NCBI GenBank assembly: GCA_030407315.1
Contig: JALQPE010003263.1
Coordinates: 62,001-126,000 of the forward strand
Source of the DNA: Asparagopsis taxiformis
Taxonomy: Eukaryota; Rhodophyta; Florideophyceae; Bonnemaisoniales; Bonnemaisoniaceae
Reading direction: 5' to 3'
DNA length: 64,000 bases
Below, in pieces: positions 50,417 to 61,626 of the stretch. How positions within the stretch are numbered: the stretch's first letter is position 1; each line of letters opens with the position of its first letter. The notes beneath the pieces were generated by a model. The model was given only the letters and a program-made list of their open reading frames with translations. It was not told the origin of the DNA and made no database searches. A program made the position numbers and the translations under genes.

Positions 50417-53400
50417 CTAAATTACCATGAATGTATTACCAGGCATAAACTCTTCTCTATCTCGAACTGAGCTCCATGGGTCACGCCCGCTGCCACTGAA
50501 TGACACATCCTCCCCAGCGCTATCCCCGTGCCGGGCAATGTAAGTTGCCGTCTGTCCAGCTAATGAAAGAGCTCGCAACACAGCCGTTGCCACTTCAAAG
50601 TTCTTCTCAACAGACATATCCAGCTTGTTAAGGCTGCGCGCAAGATCATTCGCAATACCACTGTCCAGGAAAACTCGCAAAACTCTCAACTTGGTGTTTG
50701 GCACAATGCATTGTGCTACTCCTTTGATCAATGCCGCTGAAACTTCATTCTTATCAGCTTCCAGCTTGACCGCTTTAGCGAGGCAATTGACCGCTTCATT
50801 GTGCGTATTTGCAGTCTTCGAACATAGAGCCAAGAACAGAGTTCGAGCCGCACCAGATAGCTCGTCCGCATCAGAGTTGAGTGGAGTAAGTGCCAATAGA
50901 TTCGACCCATTATCATTGGAAAATTCCTGCGGCAAAACCTTTTGAATAATAAAGTCAAACGCTGTTCCTGATACATCCGCACATGGTGACCGTGTTCGAA
51001 TGAAAGCAACCGCAGCAACTTGCGAAAATTCGACCAGTTCCGCCAGAATCTCCAGCGCATATTTCGCCAATCCCGCTCGAGGCGTTTTCTTCTCAGATCC
51101 TGTAGATGATGACGGTGTTTCTGAACGACCAGCTTTGTACTCCTCGACCTGCTCTTCCGCTACAATCTCTGATAAGCATGAGATGACACTGCAAACATTT
51201 TCACGAGTTGCGAGCAGCGGTTCTACTTCTGTAGCAGTAATCACATCATATTCTCGAAGCGCAATCTGACTTCCTCTTTGACCTTCGCTCACCTTCACTG
51301 TACTTGCCAAAACACTTATAAAGCATTGTATGTCCCGTGCAACCATCGGCGATGTAGCCATGATCAGAGATCTGAGCGTGTAAGCAGGCCTTGACCTTGA
51401 CTGTCCACCTGACAGCAAAGATCGGATTTCCGCAGTCATAGCTTCACGTAAAGTTTCGGGATCCTCGACAACATGACGAATAATTGTTTTCGTCAGCAAT
51501 CGGGCGACTCTGTAGTCTGTAGATCTTACATGTTTCGCCTCCAGATGTGGGAGCCTCAAAAGCAATGGGACTATACCTTCCTCAATTGCTGCCTTCGCCA
51601 GATCCCATTGCCTAGTCAAGCTCGCAACTAGCTGAAGTAATGCCAATAGTGAGTCTCCGACTTCAAAAAATTGCCATAGACTTAATAGTTTAAGGCAATG
51701 GCTGAGCAAAGACCTCTGCGAAAATGATATATTGGTCTGCTCGGCAGAATTCGGTGCAGAAATCCATTCAGCAATCGTCTTCTTCACAGTTTTCACTGCA
51801 TCACTTTTTCTCTTCTCTACTTTCTTCTTCAAGCTTTCAATATCATTATCCTTCGCGTCCGAGCCTTCTATATCCATTGCTGAAGATGACGCCATTTCAA
51901 CCAAGTCTCTCATTACTTCGGACAATTCGTTGAACGTGTCTGCTTTCTGATCAGCAGATGTTCCTTCAGCTTGGGAACCATCTGCACGCTGTGCACTATT
52001 TCCATCATCCATATCATTATCATCAGTATCCATACCCTTGAATTCAGAATCTTTCTTAACTTCTTTGGCAGGCTCCGGAGCATTTAGGACTTTCTTTGAA
52101 CACTCAATTAAGAGGTCTTTGGCTTCATACCGAACAAGCGCATCCAACAAAAGTAAACAAGTAGTCATTCGCTTGAGTAGTACGGCTTCTTGGATTCCGA
52201 TTGGTCGTAGATGCTTCGTTTGGCGCTGCTCAGACTTGCCTGCATGATCAACTGCCAAGCTTTTCTTCTTCGTTCGGGCCGAAAAGTCTAGATCTTCCCG
52301 AATTGTTAGTTTTCCAATTGGCCGGGTTGCCTCTTCGTCAACGATTGGACTTTTCCTTGATATTTCCCAAACTGCTATGCTCTTGGAGAGACTCTCAAAG
52401 GCCAAATTGAACGTGCCGCACTTCTTCAGGGCTCTCCTTGCTTTGTTGCCTCCATAATGCGCCCAGAGGGAGGTAGTATCACTCTTGGACCCAGAACCAC
52501 TTCCTTCGTTACTCTTTTCCTCGCTAAGAACAAGCTGCAATCCATGATCCAATAGAGAAGCAAATTCAGTGCTATCGTTATCACTAAGGGTGCCATCCTT
52601 TTGCAAAATTGATAATAGCTCGATTGCAATGTATGGAAGGTACTTTCCATGGGGGTGTCCGCTCGATCCCTGGATAGCTTCCCGAGTCACAGGAATAATT
52701 GACCCAAAAAGATCTTTCTTAGACTTCTCAAAAGACTCTACAGACACAGCGGTGATCACTGGTTGTACTTCGCCATCATCCTTTTCGAGCGGCTCTACAT
52801 CGGTAGGAAGTTCCTCGTCGATCAGAACTCCAGTCATAGACTGCAATGCAACAGCATCGGGGATAGGAGAAAAGTGGGCTTTCTCGAGAGCTGATGATAA
52901 CAAAGACAATTCTGTTTTCAGAGAGTCTTTCACCAGACGTTGCCCCTCTGATTCAATGTTAACTGGTGGTGGGGCAGATTTTTCGTCCCCAGACTTTTTC
53001 GGCCTGCGATCTGGTTTCGACGCTCTCCTGGTTTGCTGACTATCCCCGCTGTCTCTCCACAATCTACTGTTCCGACGTCGCCTCTCACGAGGGCTTGTTC
53101 CAGTCATGCCATCTCCTGATGGTCGCGGGGCAGCTTCGATTTCTTGACCATCAGGTGTAGGTGCTGCTTCGCCAGCCATATCATCTTCGCCTGAATCAGT
53201 ATTCCGGGCAGCTGAACCAGAAACCAAATTGTTGTCAGCAGGATCTTCACAGATCACCTCAGTGATTAGACCAGCTGCATCTTCTGGTATGGAATCTCCC
53301 TCGGGATCGATAGACACATCGAGATCTGGACTATCTTCAGCGTTGGAACCCAAGGGCACGTTCGGTTCAGGAGTATTATCACCATCAGCTCGCGAGTCCC

Positions 53401-56400
53401 CAGTGCTATCTGCCCCACCTTCTGCATCACTGTCTGGTTCACCATCCGCATCTCCTTCATCCCATGTCCTGCGCTCCTCATCATCGCTATCTGCGGTATC
53501 ATTCTCACTTCTTTGATGGGAGAGGAGCCATTCCATCGCTTCTTCGAGACCACCTGGCGCCGTCTGCCTTACCGCACTGGCAGCTCGTCTCTCCGGAAAT
53601 CCCATTTCAATGAGGCTGCGAAGTATATCTGGGTCTGGAGAAGGAGGACTTGCTGCCTCAGCTCCACTAGACTGCCTACGGAACGTAACAGATCGCTCTA
53701 GGGCACCTGCTTCACCTTCACTAGCATCATTCCTCTGGCAAACATCGTCGGCAACTTGGGATGTTGTATGCATGATACCAAGAAGATCTGTCATTGCTGA
53801 TCCATCTGGCCGGAAGGCAGAGAGTAGCTCATGAGGATTTTTCGTGACGTCCGAAAGCATACGGAGGGCAAAAGTTAGAGAAGTTCTTTGAATGTCCTTC
53901 GGCTCCCATTCGTTTGCAGAACCAGATGGTTCAGGCATCGGGGACGAACTTGAATTCAGAAGACCAGGACAAGATGCAAGTAGATGAAGGAACCCACACA
54001 ACGTGTTCCATACATCAGAAGCTATGCGTCGAACGGCTACACTTTCGCAATGAGTCAATGCAGCTGCCGCTACAGTAGTAGTTTGATGTCGCAAAAGCTT
54101 CAACTTCTTTTGGTTTGACAATATCTCGTGAAGGTCGCTGGTATTTTGCACAGTGTTATCGTTTCTAGACTCAGCTTCAGTGACCACAATTCGCGATATT
54201 CCCCGGGCTTGATTACTTATTGAGTCTGTGGACATGTCAGTATCATCTTTTTCCGTACCCAGTCTATTGTCTGCTGATTGCATTGAAGAAGACTTCGTTT
54301 CAGACAGCTGGGGGCCTTGTTGAGAAAGCACTTCGTCAAGAGCCAGGAGAATACAACCTACAGACAATGACTTTTTCTCTAGAACATTGTCAAGCTCTTC
54401 TTCGGATACCCTCATTATTCTGCTCTGACCAATTCCTTCCGGAGTCTCTGGTCTTGGTGAAGCTGCTTGGACAATTAAGAATGGCCGGCAAGCGGACATG
54501 AAAGCTTCACCCCCACCAGCATCTAGAAATGATCGCAAAATTAAAGATTGGGTGACTCTTCTAGACTCGTCAAAGAGAGTGCCCTTGATCTCGATAAGAA
54601 TCCCACGTACATAGTCCCAAGCAGCTGTCACTTGGTTGTTTCCCATCGTAATAACCTTTTTATGCCAGAGCGATTCAGCTGCTTTCAGGTGCAATGCGAA
54701 TGTCCGACCAATAGTAGCTGCTAGTGATTTTGCACTGGCTGCATAGCGTGCAGGATCTCTCGAAAGTCGTCGAGAACTGAACGTGAGACTTCTTGATAGT
54801 GTTGAATATAATCTTTGGGCTGCCACAGCAAATGTGACTAAACACCATGCTAGTCCCTTCACTTCTTGACGCACTGGGTCGTGGCCTTCTGGAGGAACTT
54901 TGTAGTGTTTGCATGCTTCCGCAAACTTAGGACTCTTCGCAATTGACTTCCCGAGTACCTTGTCAATGTCTCCGAAGAATTCATCTGCGAGTTCTGGATT
55001 GACAGAGTTCATGGCCGGGTCATCTGCTGCTGTAACTCGAGCCGTACTCAAGTCGCCGTCAGGCGACGCACTTAGCGTCAACCCTGTGTAAACTAAAGCA
55101 AGGTGATATCTTGCCGCTCTTTCGACAGTAGAAATAATCGCAGCAACCTGTGAACCTCCCGCATTCTCCCATGCACCAGCAGAGGATCCTGGTCCACCTC
55201 GAGAGAGGCCACTCAGTAACACAACATCTACACGAAGCTTACAGAGAGCTTCACTTAAAGCAGAGCGAAGAACTGCCCGGACTTCGAGCTTGTCAGGTTC
55301 TGTAGAGGGCTGGTTAAAATCTACAGGGATCTTAGCTTCACCTGCTTTGAACTGCGATGGGCCTCTAGACAAGGGCTCTTCTTCAGATAGAGCTGCACCT
55401 TCTAAACCTCCTCTAGAATTTCGGTCCACGGAATCAGGGTGATTGCTCTTAGGTAAGGTGGACCCCAAATTGTGGTCCTGCTCATCTTTTGTTTCATCTT
55501 CTTGATGAAGCCAGGAACCATCAAGCTCACGGGAAATCTCAAGCACATTAGCGGCATCCTTCAGGATTACGGTAAATAAACTTCGTAGTACCGAGGTACC
55601 ATGACGAGAGCTGAAATTCCGTAAAGATGTGACAAGTGAAACAACGGTCATTGCTGGTGTAGGGTAATGTCTTGATGACGAGGTACTGTCGCGGTCGGAT
55701 GCCTCTGAGCACGCCAAAGCAGGTGCATACCGCAGATTTATCATGTGATCAAGGCCCCCATTTTCTACGATCCCTTCTTGGTGTTCGGAACTACCTTGAG
55801 CAAATCCAGCTAACCGACAGGAATTGTTGGCCACAGCAAGTTTCATCTTGTCAAGTAATACAACTTCAGGAGAAACCTTATCCCCTGGAGATTCTGGATT
55901 GGAGCTTTGAGGACCAGAATCGTTCCCTGACTCACTTGTACTGTTGGGTGTCTGCGATTTTCCCTTCATGTTCTCTGGAGTAAAAAACTTTGTCCCTTCA
56001 ACTCGAGAAGGCGACCCATCTGAGTTCATTTCGGAATTTACGAACTCTGCAGAAAGCCGTAAATATTCGGTCATCGCCTCATTCCCCTCTTCGCGCAATG
56101 CTTCTACATGACGCATAAGTTCATCAAGAGCACTCCCGATGTGAACGGGTATATCACCCTGCAGAGCACGACTGTAGAACGGCGTTGCCAGTCGAAGTAA
56201 GTATGGCTTCAATGGATGAGAGGAAACGATGATTTCTCGGGCATTGGGTGCAAGACAAAGAGCAGCTAAAAGATTTGGAATGCATCTCACTGCCTCACCG
56301 CAAGGTGGCAGTCCAACATCTATGGAACCGAGAACTGTTGCTGCTAGGTCTGCTTTCACTAGCTCCGGAGTAGCAGTTGGCTCGGCATGAGCAATTTCTG

Positions 56401-58868
56401 CAGTGACAGTCGCAGCGGATTGAAATAAACCACCACCGTAAAGAAACGGCCGAGCCATAATTTGCCGCAAGGATTTCGGTAGCTTAGAATTCACAACGAG
56501 CTCTCGCACTTCATTCCCACCGTTTCCAACAGCTGCTAGTAGTAGTTGATGGAGGGCTCGCAACAAAGCCCATTTCGAGTGAGACAATAAACCTCTAGAT
56601 GTCATACTTGAGCTCGGAGGCTGATATTCCAGTGCTTCAGCCGGAGTCATTTGACGATGGCCAAGCATTTGATATAAACTTCGTGTTTCACCTCGAGTTT
56701 TCAGCGCATCAGACTCAACCTTCTCATCTATGGCAAGTTGTTCGGCAGTAGATCTCTCAACATCGTCAATTCCAACTTCGAGAGCGATTCGGTCTGCGAC
56801 CAATGTTAATCCATTTTGGTCCCTGAATAATTGACATCCTAAAGTTTGAGCCGAGCCTTCAACAATGGCTTGCATGGCCCTAATAGCTTGCGCCACAACT
56901 CGGGCATGGAACATATCTGTATCCTTCAATAAGGGAATCAGAATTCCTAGTACCCCTGAATTGGCTAATGGAGTGGCACCGGAAGATCCAGCTGCAACAG
57001 CTAAACTGTGAACCAATGCTAATAAGGCTTCAGTAGTTTGAATCCGTTGAAGCATGGGGGGAACGCGACGACATTCAGAGAGAGCAGATAAGCGATTGGA
57101 AGAAAGCACAGACCTCAGCTCACTGCTTGGAAGTGATTTCGCCTCGACTTGCGATTCATCCATACTCGACGCATCTGCAGAAGCAGCTTCTGCCGATGGA
57201 ACGTCATGCATTTCATCAGAACTTGAAGACAACGAGAGCAGAGTGTCGATTTCACTCCGTAGAAGCGTTGTTAACGCACCATGATGCACACTAACACCCA
57301 CTGCCGACATAATTGCTGTAACTCGCTGCCTCTCCGTTGTCATCGCAGTTATACACTTGATAGCAATAACTCTCAAGTGACGAGGGATGTCATCAACCCC
57401 ATCTGCTTTATCTGCCCTCGCAAGCGCGACGATATCATTGAGAAATTCTGGTTCTTTTGCGAGGAGCTCCCCCACTGCTGGAGTGGTCGGCTGCACCTGG
57501 AACAAAGTGGTTACGGCATAGAGGCGTATAAGAATCATCTCCAATCGCGCTTCTCTACCTTGGGAGAATACCTTTGCCCGTCTGAATGCAGAGAGAAGCG
57601 AGAACAATTTGCTTTTTGGTACATTATGACGTGCCGCAAAGTCTGTCAGCAGCCATCGTTCTTGTCCTTGGAATACGTTAGTGTACTCTAATTGAATAGA
57701 GCTTTCTGTGCCATTTGATGTGGCAAGTGGTTCTTCTGTTTTCGGTATTTGCTCGTGATCCGGTGACAAAGGCAGAGGGATTGGAATCGAAGAGAAACTT
57801 CGAGCTGAGAAGTTAGGAAACAAGCTTCGCTTCGATGAATAGTCTTGTATAGGCAAGCGTCTATCTCGTGGTAAGTAAGTCTCAGTTGGGCTCTGTTCAG
57901 TAGGGCTCGAGTCTGGGGACTTGGAATATTCAAAGTACATATTGGAGCCTTCTGGGGGTAAAGAGTCTGTATTATTTCTGCTGCAGCATTCGAGCAAACC
58001 CAAACCGTTTTCTCGGCCACCCCAACCCACAGCAAGATCAAGCAAGCGCTCGGTCAATTCGTAGGATATATGCATCCGATTCGAGCGAAGCTTTTGAGTA
58101 CGCTGTAACAAGAGATTCAATATGCCCAATGCCAATAGTACAATGGCGGTGTTTTCATCTGCGAGTAGCGCACCAATACGGTCTACTGAACCGTAAATGT
58201 TCCTTGTGTCATGCGAAGCGTTACGAACCAGTCGTTGGGTAAGGCGCAAGATGAGGCACACAAGAGCAGGGGAAGGCGAAAATACAGGCTTTCCAGATCC
58301 TAACTTTGAGTCGCGCTTGCCTCCAGACGTTGCTTGCTTCTCTGATTTTTGCTCATCAGTAGGGAGGGCGCTGCCAGAAGATGTGCCTGTTTTCTCAGGT
58401 CTAGAATCACTTGCGGAAGACGAAGCACGTTGCAGAGAGTTGTGTTTCGACGAGTCCACAAAGTCTGCAGAGCTATTGAGATCGGAAGAAGATTTTCGAG
58501 CGTCCTGAGCTTTCGAGGGGAGGACATCTCGTTCGGACACATATTTGTCTAAAAGTTCGTCGAAACGATTCAATACTTTGACCCAGTTTAGAAGATTTCG
58601 TTCCTCGGAGCGCTCAAAGTGGTGCGGCGAATCAAATTTTTCAAGAGCCACGGTAAGAGATGCTTCATCCTGGGCGCCAGCAATTTCATCGATGGTTTTT
58701 TGCAGAAAGGAAACCTGCAGAGAATGGGAATAGTAAATTGAAGCAACAGTTAGAAGCGGTTTTGTCGGCAACACGAAACAAGCGCAGTCTGAAATCGACA
58801 GGGCGAACAGATAGAACGCCAAAGTAACGTACTGGTGCAAGAGGGCGTTTTAGTTTTACAATGCCCAT
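50417..58868 (-). CDS. Giant HUWE1/UPL1-like armadillo-UBA protein lacking a HECT domain, 2 exons
   Basis: HUWE1 and plant UPL1/2 are giant HECT E3 ligases. Exon 58868-58833 (MGIVKLKRPLAP) joins exon 58714-50417 across a 118-bp intron (donor GTACGT) to 2777 residues. The N-terminus resembles the family: VSFLQKTIDEIAGAQDE, then FERSEERNLLNWVKVLNRFD, where HUWE1 and UPL1 have their WVDLxNxFD motif. Long armadillo-like helical blocks with strings such as TEALLALVHSLAVAAGSSGA follow. A UBA domain lies near 1705-1745 (ILRSLIEMGFPERRAASAVR), then a long Asp/Glu-rich region. After more helical repeats the protein ends FMPGNTFMVI. HUWE1/UPL1 continue here with a DUF4414 part and a ~350-residue HECT domain; none is visible. 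It may be a scaffold or have a separate partner. A GTAATT six codon-positions before the stop is a weak possible donor. Confidence 0.78.
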
Positions 58869-59257
58869 AGTACCTTGGCGAAGCGACGCCGGTGGGCACC
58901 GACACAATTAAATAGGGGCGGAGTTACGTTCTGGTCACAGCGAAGAAAGCAACGTAAGAATCGGTTGTGAGGTGAATGAGAAAGTTGGAAACGGTGATGT
59001 TGATCCGAATCAAGAAATGGCGTTGGCGGAGTCTCGCAGTCGACTCCAGCATTCAGGACGAAACGAAGGATACTGATAGAAGACAGCAGCTTACAGCTTC
59101 CAGGGTTTACACACAATTCAAAAATATTTTATTTTGGGCGAAAACGAAAACTGAAAGCACAACTACTACTCGTACTAGCTGAGGCTATTCGACGCTCTTC
59201 TCCTCTGCGCTATACCTGCACTTCGACTCCAGTTCAACGACTTCGCTAGCCTTCAAC
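58869..59257. other. Divergent intergenic region, HUWE1-like / SGNH gene
   Basis: This 389-bp gap lies between opposite start codons and must hold both promoters. I see no further element. Confidence 0.45.
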
Positions 59258-60184
59258 ATGGGCGTTAAGCAGGTACTGGAGAGAATAGTTTCCGTGATCA
59301 CTTTGCTACTACACCTTTCTCTACTTCGATTCTCAAACTTTTTTAAACAGGTAAGCCGCGATGCTCTTGTCCAACTGAACAATCTCCACGTCACATCCGA
59401 ACAATCACCTGACCAATGCATACGTCTTAATCATCAGCAAATCATTTACAGAACAGCACCAGGCAAACATTCCGACACCTCTGGAACGATATTGTTAATT
59501 GGCGATTGCACTGCCGAAGGAATCGGTGATTCTATCAGTAATGGTGGCCTACCTTCCCGCTTAAATAAGCTCATCCGAGAAAACAAAGATCAGAATGGAC
59601 TTCGCTTTATATGGCACGTTGTTACACGGGGCAGGTTACATTCAACCTCTGCCGATTGGCTACCTGTCCCTGCCGGAGCCCCATCTCCAGGCAACCAGAA
59701 GCCATCGCTCTTTGAGCAAGCTGTTGTATCAGGTTTGTTCAAAAATGCTCAGGTTGTCGTCGTAATGCTTGGCATGCATGATGACATCGAGCAAGTTGGA
59801 ACCGAAACAGTTGCCAATATTCTCAGTGTCACAGAGGCAATTGTACGTTTGGGAAAACATGCAGTTGTTTGCGCGCTTCCCAACTGTCATCCGCCAAAGT
59901 CAGACGAATATACTACTATTCGCTCCGCTAATCAAACTTTGCGAGCATCCATGACACAACTATCGGAAAGAACAAAAAGCCCGGGTTGTGGTACTATTGC
60001 ATTCGATGTTGACCCAGGCAAGGCGATTTCACTCGGCAATGATGTACTGTCTATCGAAGAAGATTTCATTACGCTTAATTCTCGCGGCTATCGAGTATTT
60101 GCGTCTGAGCTATATGACTCGGTCGCAAAAGCTGCAAAGAAAGTCGAATGGACTTACTGGAGTGGTCGACTTGCGGGCATGTAA
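59258..60184 (+). CDS. SGNH/GDSL-fold protein with replaced catalytic residues
   Basis: The 308-residue protein has the SGNH-hydrolase layout. Block I is ILLIGDCTAEGIGD at 78-91, with Cys84 at the place of the catalytic Ser (GDS to GDC). Block III is VVVVMLGMHDD, with His174 where the usual oxyanion Asn of GxND lies. Block V is EEDFITLNSRGYRVFASELY, where the acid is present (Asp269) but the catalytic His of DxxH is Thr272. So Ser, Asn and His are all changed. It could be inactive, a Cys-nucleophile variant, or a binding protein. A hydrophobic stretch at 11-24 (VSVITLLLHLSLLR) may anchor it. Within the first 65 codons an in-frame intron is possible (CAG|GTAAGC at 59352), so the N-terminus is not certain. 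Confidence 0.72.
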   Translation: MGVKQVLERIVSVITLLLHLSLLRFSNFFKQVSRDALVQLNNLHVTSEQSPDQCIRLNHQQIIYRTAPGKHSDTSGTILLIGDCTAEGIGDSISNGGLPSRLNKLIRENKDQNGLRFIWHVVTRGRLHSTSADWLPVPAGAPSPGNQKPSLFEQAVVSGLFKNAQVVVVMLGMHDDIEQVGTETVANILSVTEAIVRLGKHAVVCALPNCHPPKSDEYTTIRSANQTLRASMTQLSERTKSPGCGTIAFDVDPGKAISLGNDVLSIEEDFITLNSRGYRVFASELYDSVAKAAKKVEWTYWSGRLAGM

Positions 60185-60213
60185 AGTGGTTTTGTATACA
60201 ACTAGAATGTTGT

Positions 60214-61119
60214 TCAACGAAATTCGAGACATCTAAGCTTAACATCCATTCCCATCGGGCCTGAAAACTCAAAGCGCTGTAATCGCCTATCAGGCGTTGC
60301 GGAGGGTTGCGCAGGGCGGAGAAACCTGTTGATCAAAGAGGCTATGCCGTTTGAGGATGGCGCCGCATGTTCTACTCTGGAAGACCTAGAATGCCCAAAC
60401 TTAGGTTCAGGTAATATGAATTTCTTTACCCGAAGGGTACTTTTAACGCCGCTTTCGAAGCGTATAGGAAACTTGATTTCACCTCCGAATCTTGGTGCTT
60501 TGAGAAAAGCAATGTCAAGGCAGCGAAAAGATAGCTTGACAGTGTCCAATGCTGTCTGCATATCATGTTGATATGTCACATCCATCACAAAACGCGGATC
60601 GGGCAGTGGTGTTTTGACTCGTACCTGAAAATAGGCAGCCCCGTCAGGACGCAAACGATATTTTAAACAGTTAAGCAATTTCACATCGAGATGCATCGCG
60701 ACTGGTGGAGCTTGCGGACCGTTGTAGCCCAAGTCTATAACAGGTTTCAATTTTGCCATGGGCAGTGGTGCAAGCGTCTGTTTGAGACGGACACGCGTCT
60801 GACTGGGGCGATCTAGCAGCCGGATGTAGAGATCAAACGTTACTTTTTTCCAGTTTCTCCAAGTGGATTGTGGAGCGGTAGTAGCTGCACCTTGTTGGGA
60901 CGCATCTGCAGGGGACATAGTCTCTGATGGCTGTTGTGCAGATGGCTCAAAAATACTTTTAGTTGGTTGCGGTGTTTTGAAAAGCGCACCGCGCCCAGTA
61001 TTGGGTAATAGAGTGGAACTGCCTCCCAATTTGCGCGTTCCATCGCGAAGAAATCTGAAAGGAGATTTCAGTCTCGCTTGCTGACCAGGTGGAACGTCTG
61101 AAGATTCAGCTGTCATCAT
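60214..61119 (-). CDS. Unrecognised beta-rich protein with basic low-complexity N-terminus
   Basis: I do not recognise this 301-residue protein. The first ~85 residues are low in complexity (Ser, Pro, Thr, Gln, Arg) and could be a leader. From about residue 86 (STWRNWKKVTFDLYIRLLDR) the sequence turns into alternating hydrophobic and charged strands with many Arg/Lys/Asp, e.g. MHLDVKLLNCLKYRLR, AYFQVRVKTPLPDPRFVMDV and EIKFPIRFESGVKSTLRVKK. That pattern suggests a beta-sheet or barrel protein, maybe at an organelle membrane. The final part (MGMDVKLRCLEFR) is again a strand. The start is one of two adjacent Met. It is tail-to-tail with the SGNH gene, 29 bp between stops. Plant proteins of unknown function with similar layout exist in my memory, but I cannot name one safely. 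Confidence 0.6.
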   Translation of the reverse strand: MMTAESSDVPPGQQARLKSPFRFLRDGTRKLGGSSTLLPNTGRGALFKTPQPTKSIFEPSAQQPSETMSPADASQQGAATTAPQSTWRNWKKVTFDLYIRLLDRPSQTRVRLKQTLAPLPMAKLKPVIDLGYNGPQAPPVAMHLDVKLLNCLKYRLRPDGAAYFQVRVKTPLPDPRFVMDVTYQHDMQTALDTVKLSFRCLDIAFLKAPRFGGEIKFPIRFESGVKSTLRVKKFILPEPKFGHSRSSRVEHAAPSSNGIASLINRFLRPAQPSATPDRRLQRFEFSGPMGMDVKLRCLEFR

Positions 61120-61626
61120 AGATGTTATCCTGCTTTCAATGCATATGTCACATAGGAGCGATGAGGAGATAAAGTGGAACGGAGATGTTGATACGGTCTG
61201 GAAGACAGTACGATTAGAAGCAACGCTGCGCAGGAGTTTACGTCAGACCAGATTTCGTCAGCTCAGGGTTGGTGAATGACGATGCATATAGTTGTTGTTT
61301 ACGCTCAAGGCGTGCTGCAGATAGAGTTTTCATCAAGAAGGCGTCTTCAAACGGAGATAGCATTGGTGGCTGTTGATCTGATCCGATATCAGTCTATTCG
61401 GATCAAAACTTATGTGACTGGAAATGTTTCACAGCCATGAAAATATTTTGAGTTGTAGAAACGCTCGCACCTACCATATCTGTTATTGTACGTAGACTGT
61501 TTCTTGATAGCTACTCGACCCAGATAAGCATCTACTGTCTCCTTCCAGCCTCAGCAACTTTGTATCTTCTTGCTACATGCATTTTACCATCTTCCTTATT
61601 TCCTGACGCCGCGAAACTGTTTCATC
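61120..61626. other. Divergent intergenic region, unrecognised gene / UBR gene
   Basis: This 507-bp gap lies between opposite start codons. I see no repeat, RNA gene or clear promoter box. Confidence 0.45.

Noticed and set aside
50417..58840. Reading the HUWE1-like protein as one uninterrupted frame from 58840
   Set aside because: The codon at 58840 is TTG, and the stretch it adds is an intron: a donor GTACGT and acceptor CTGCAG join MGIVKLKRPLAP in frame to VSFLQ.
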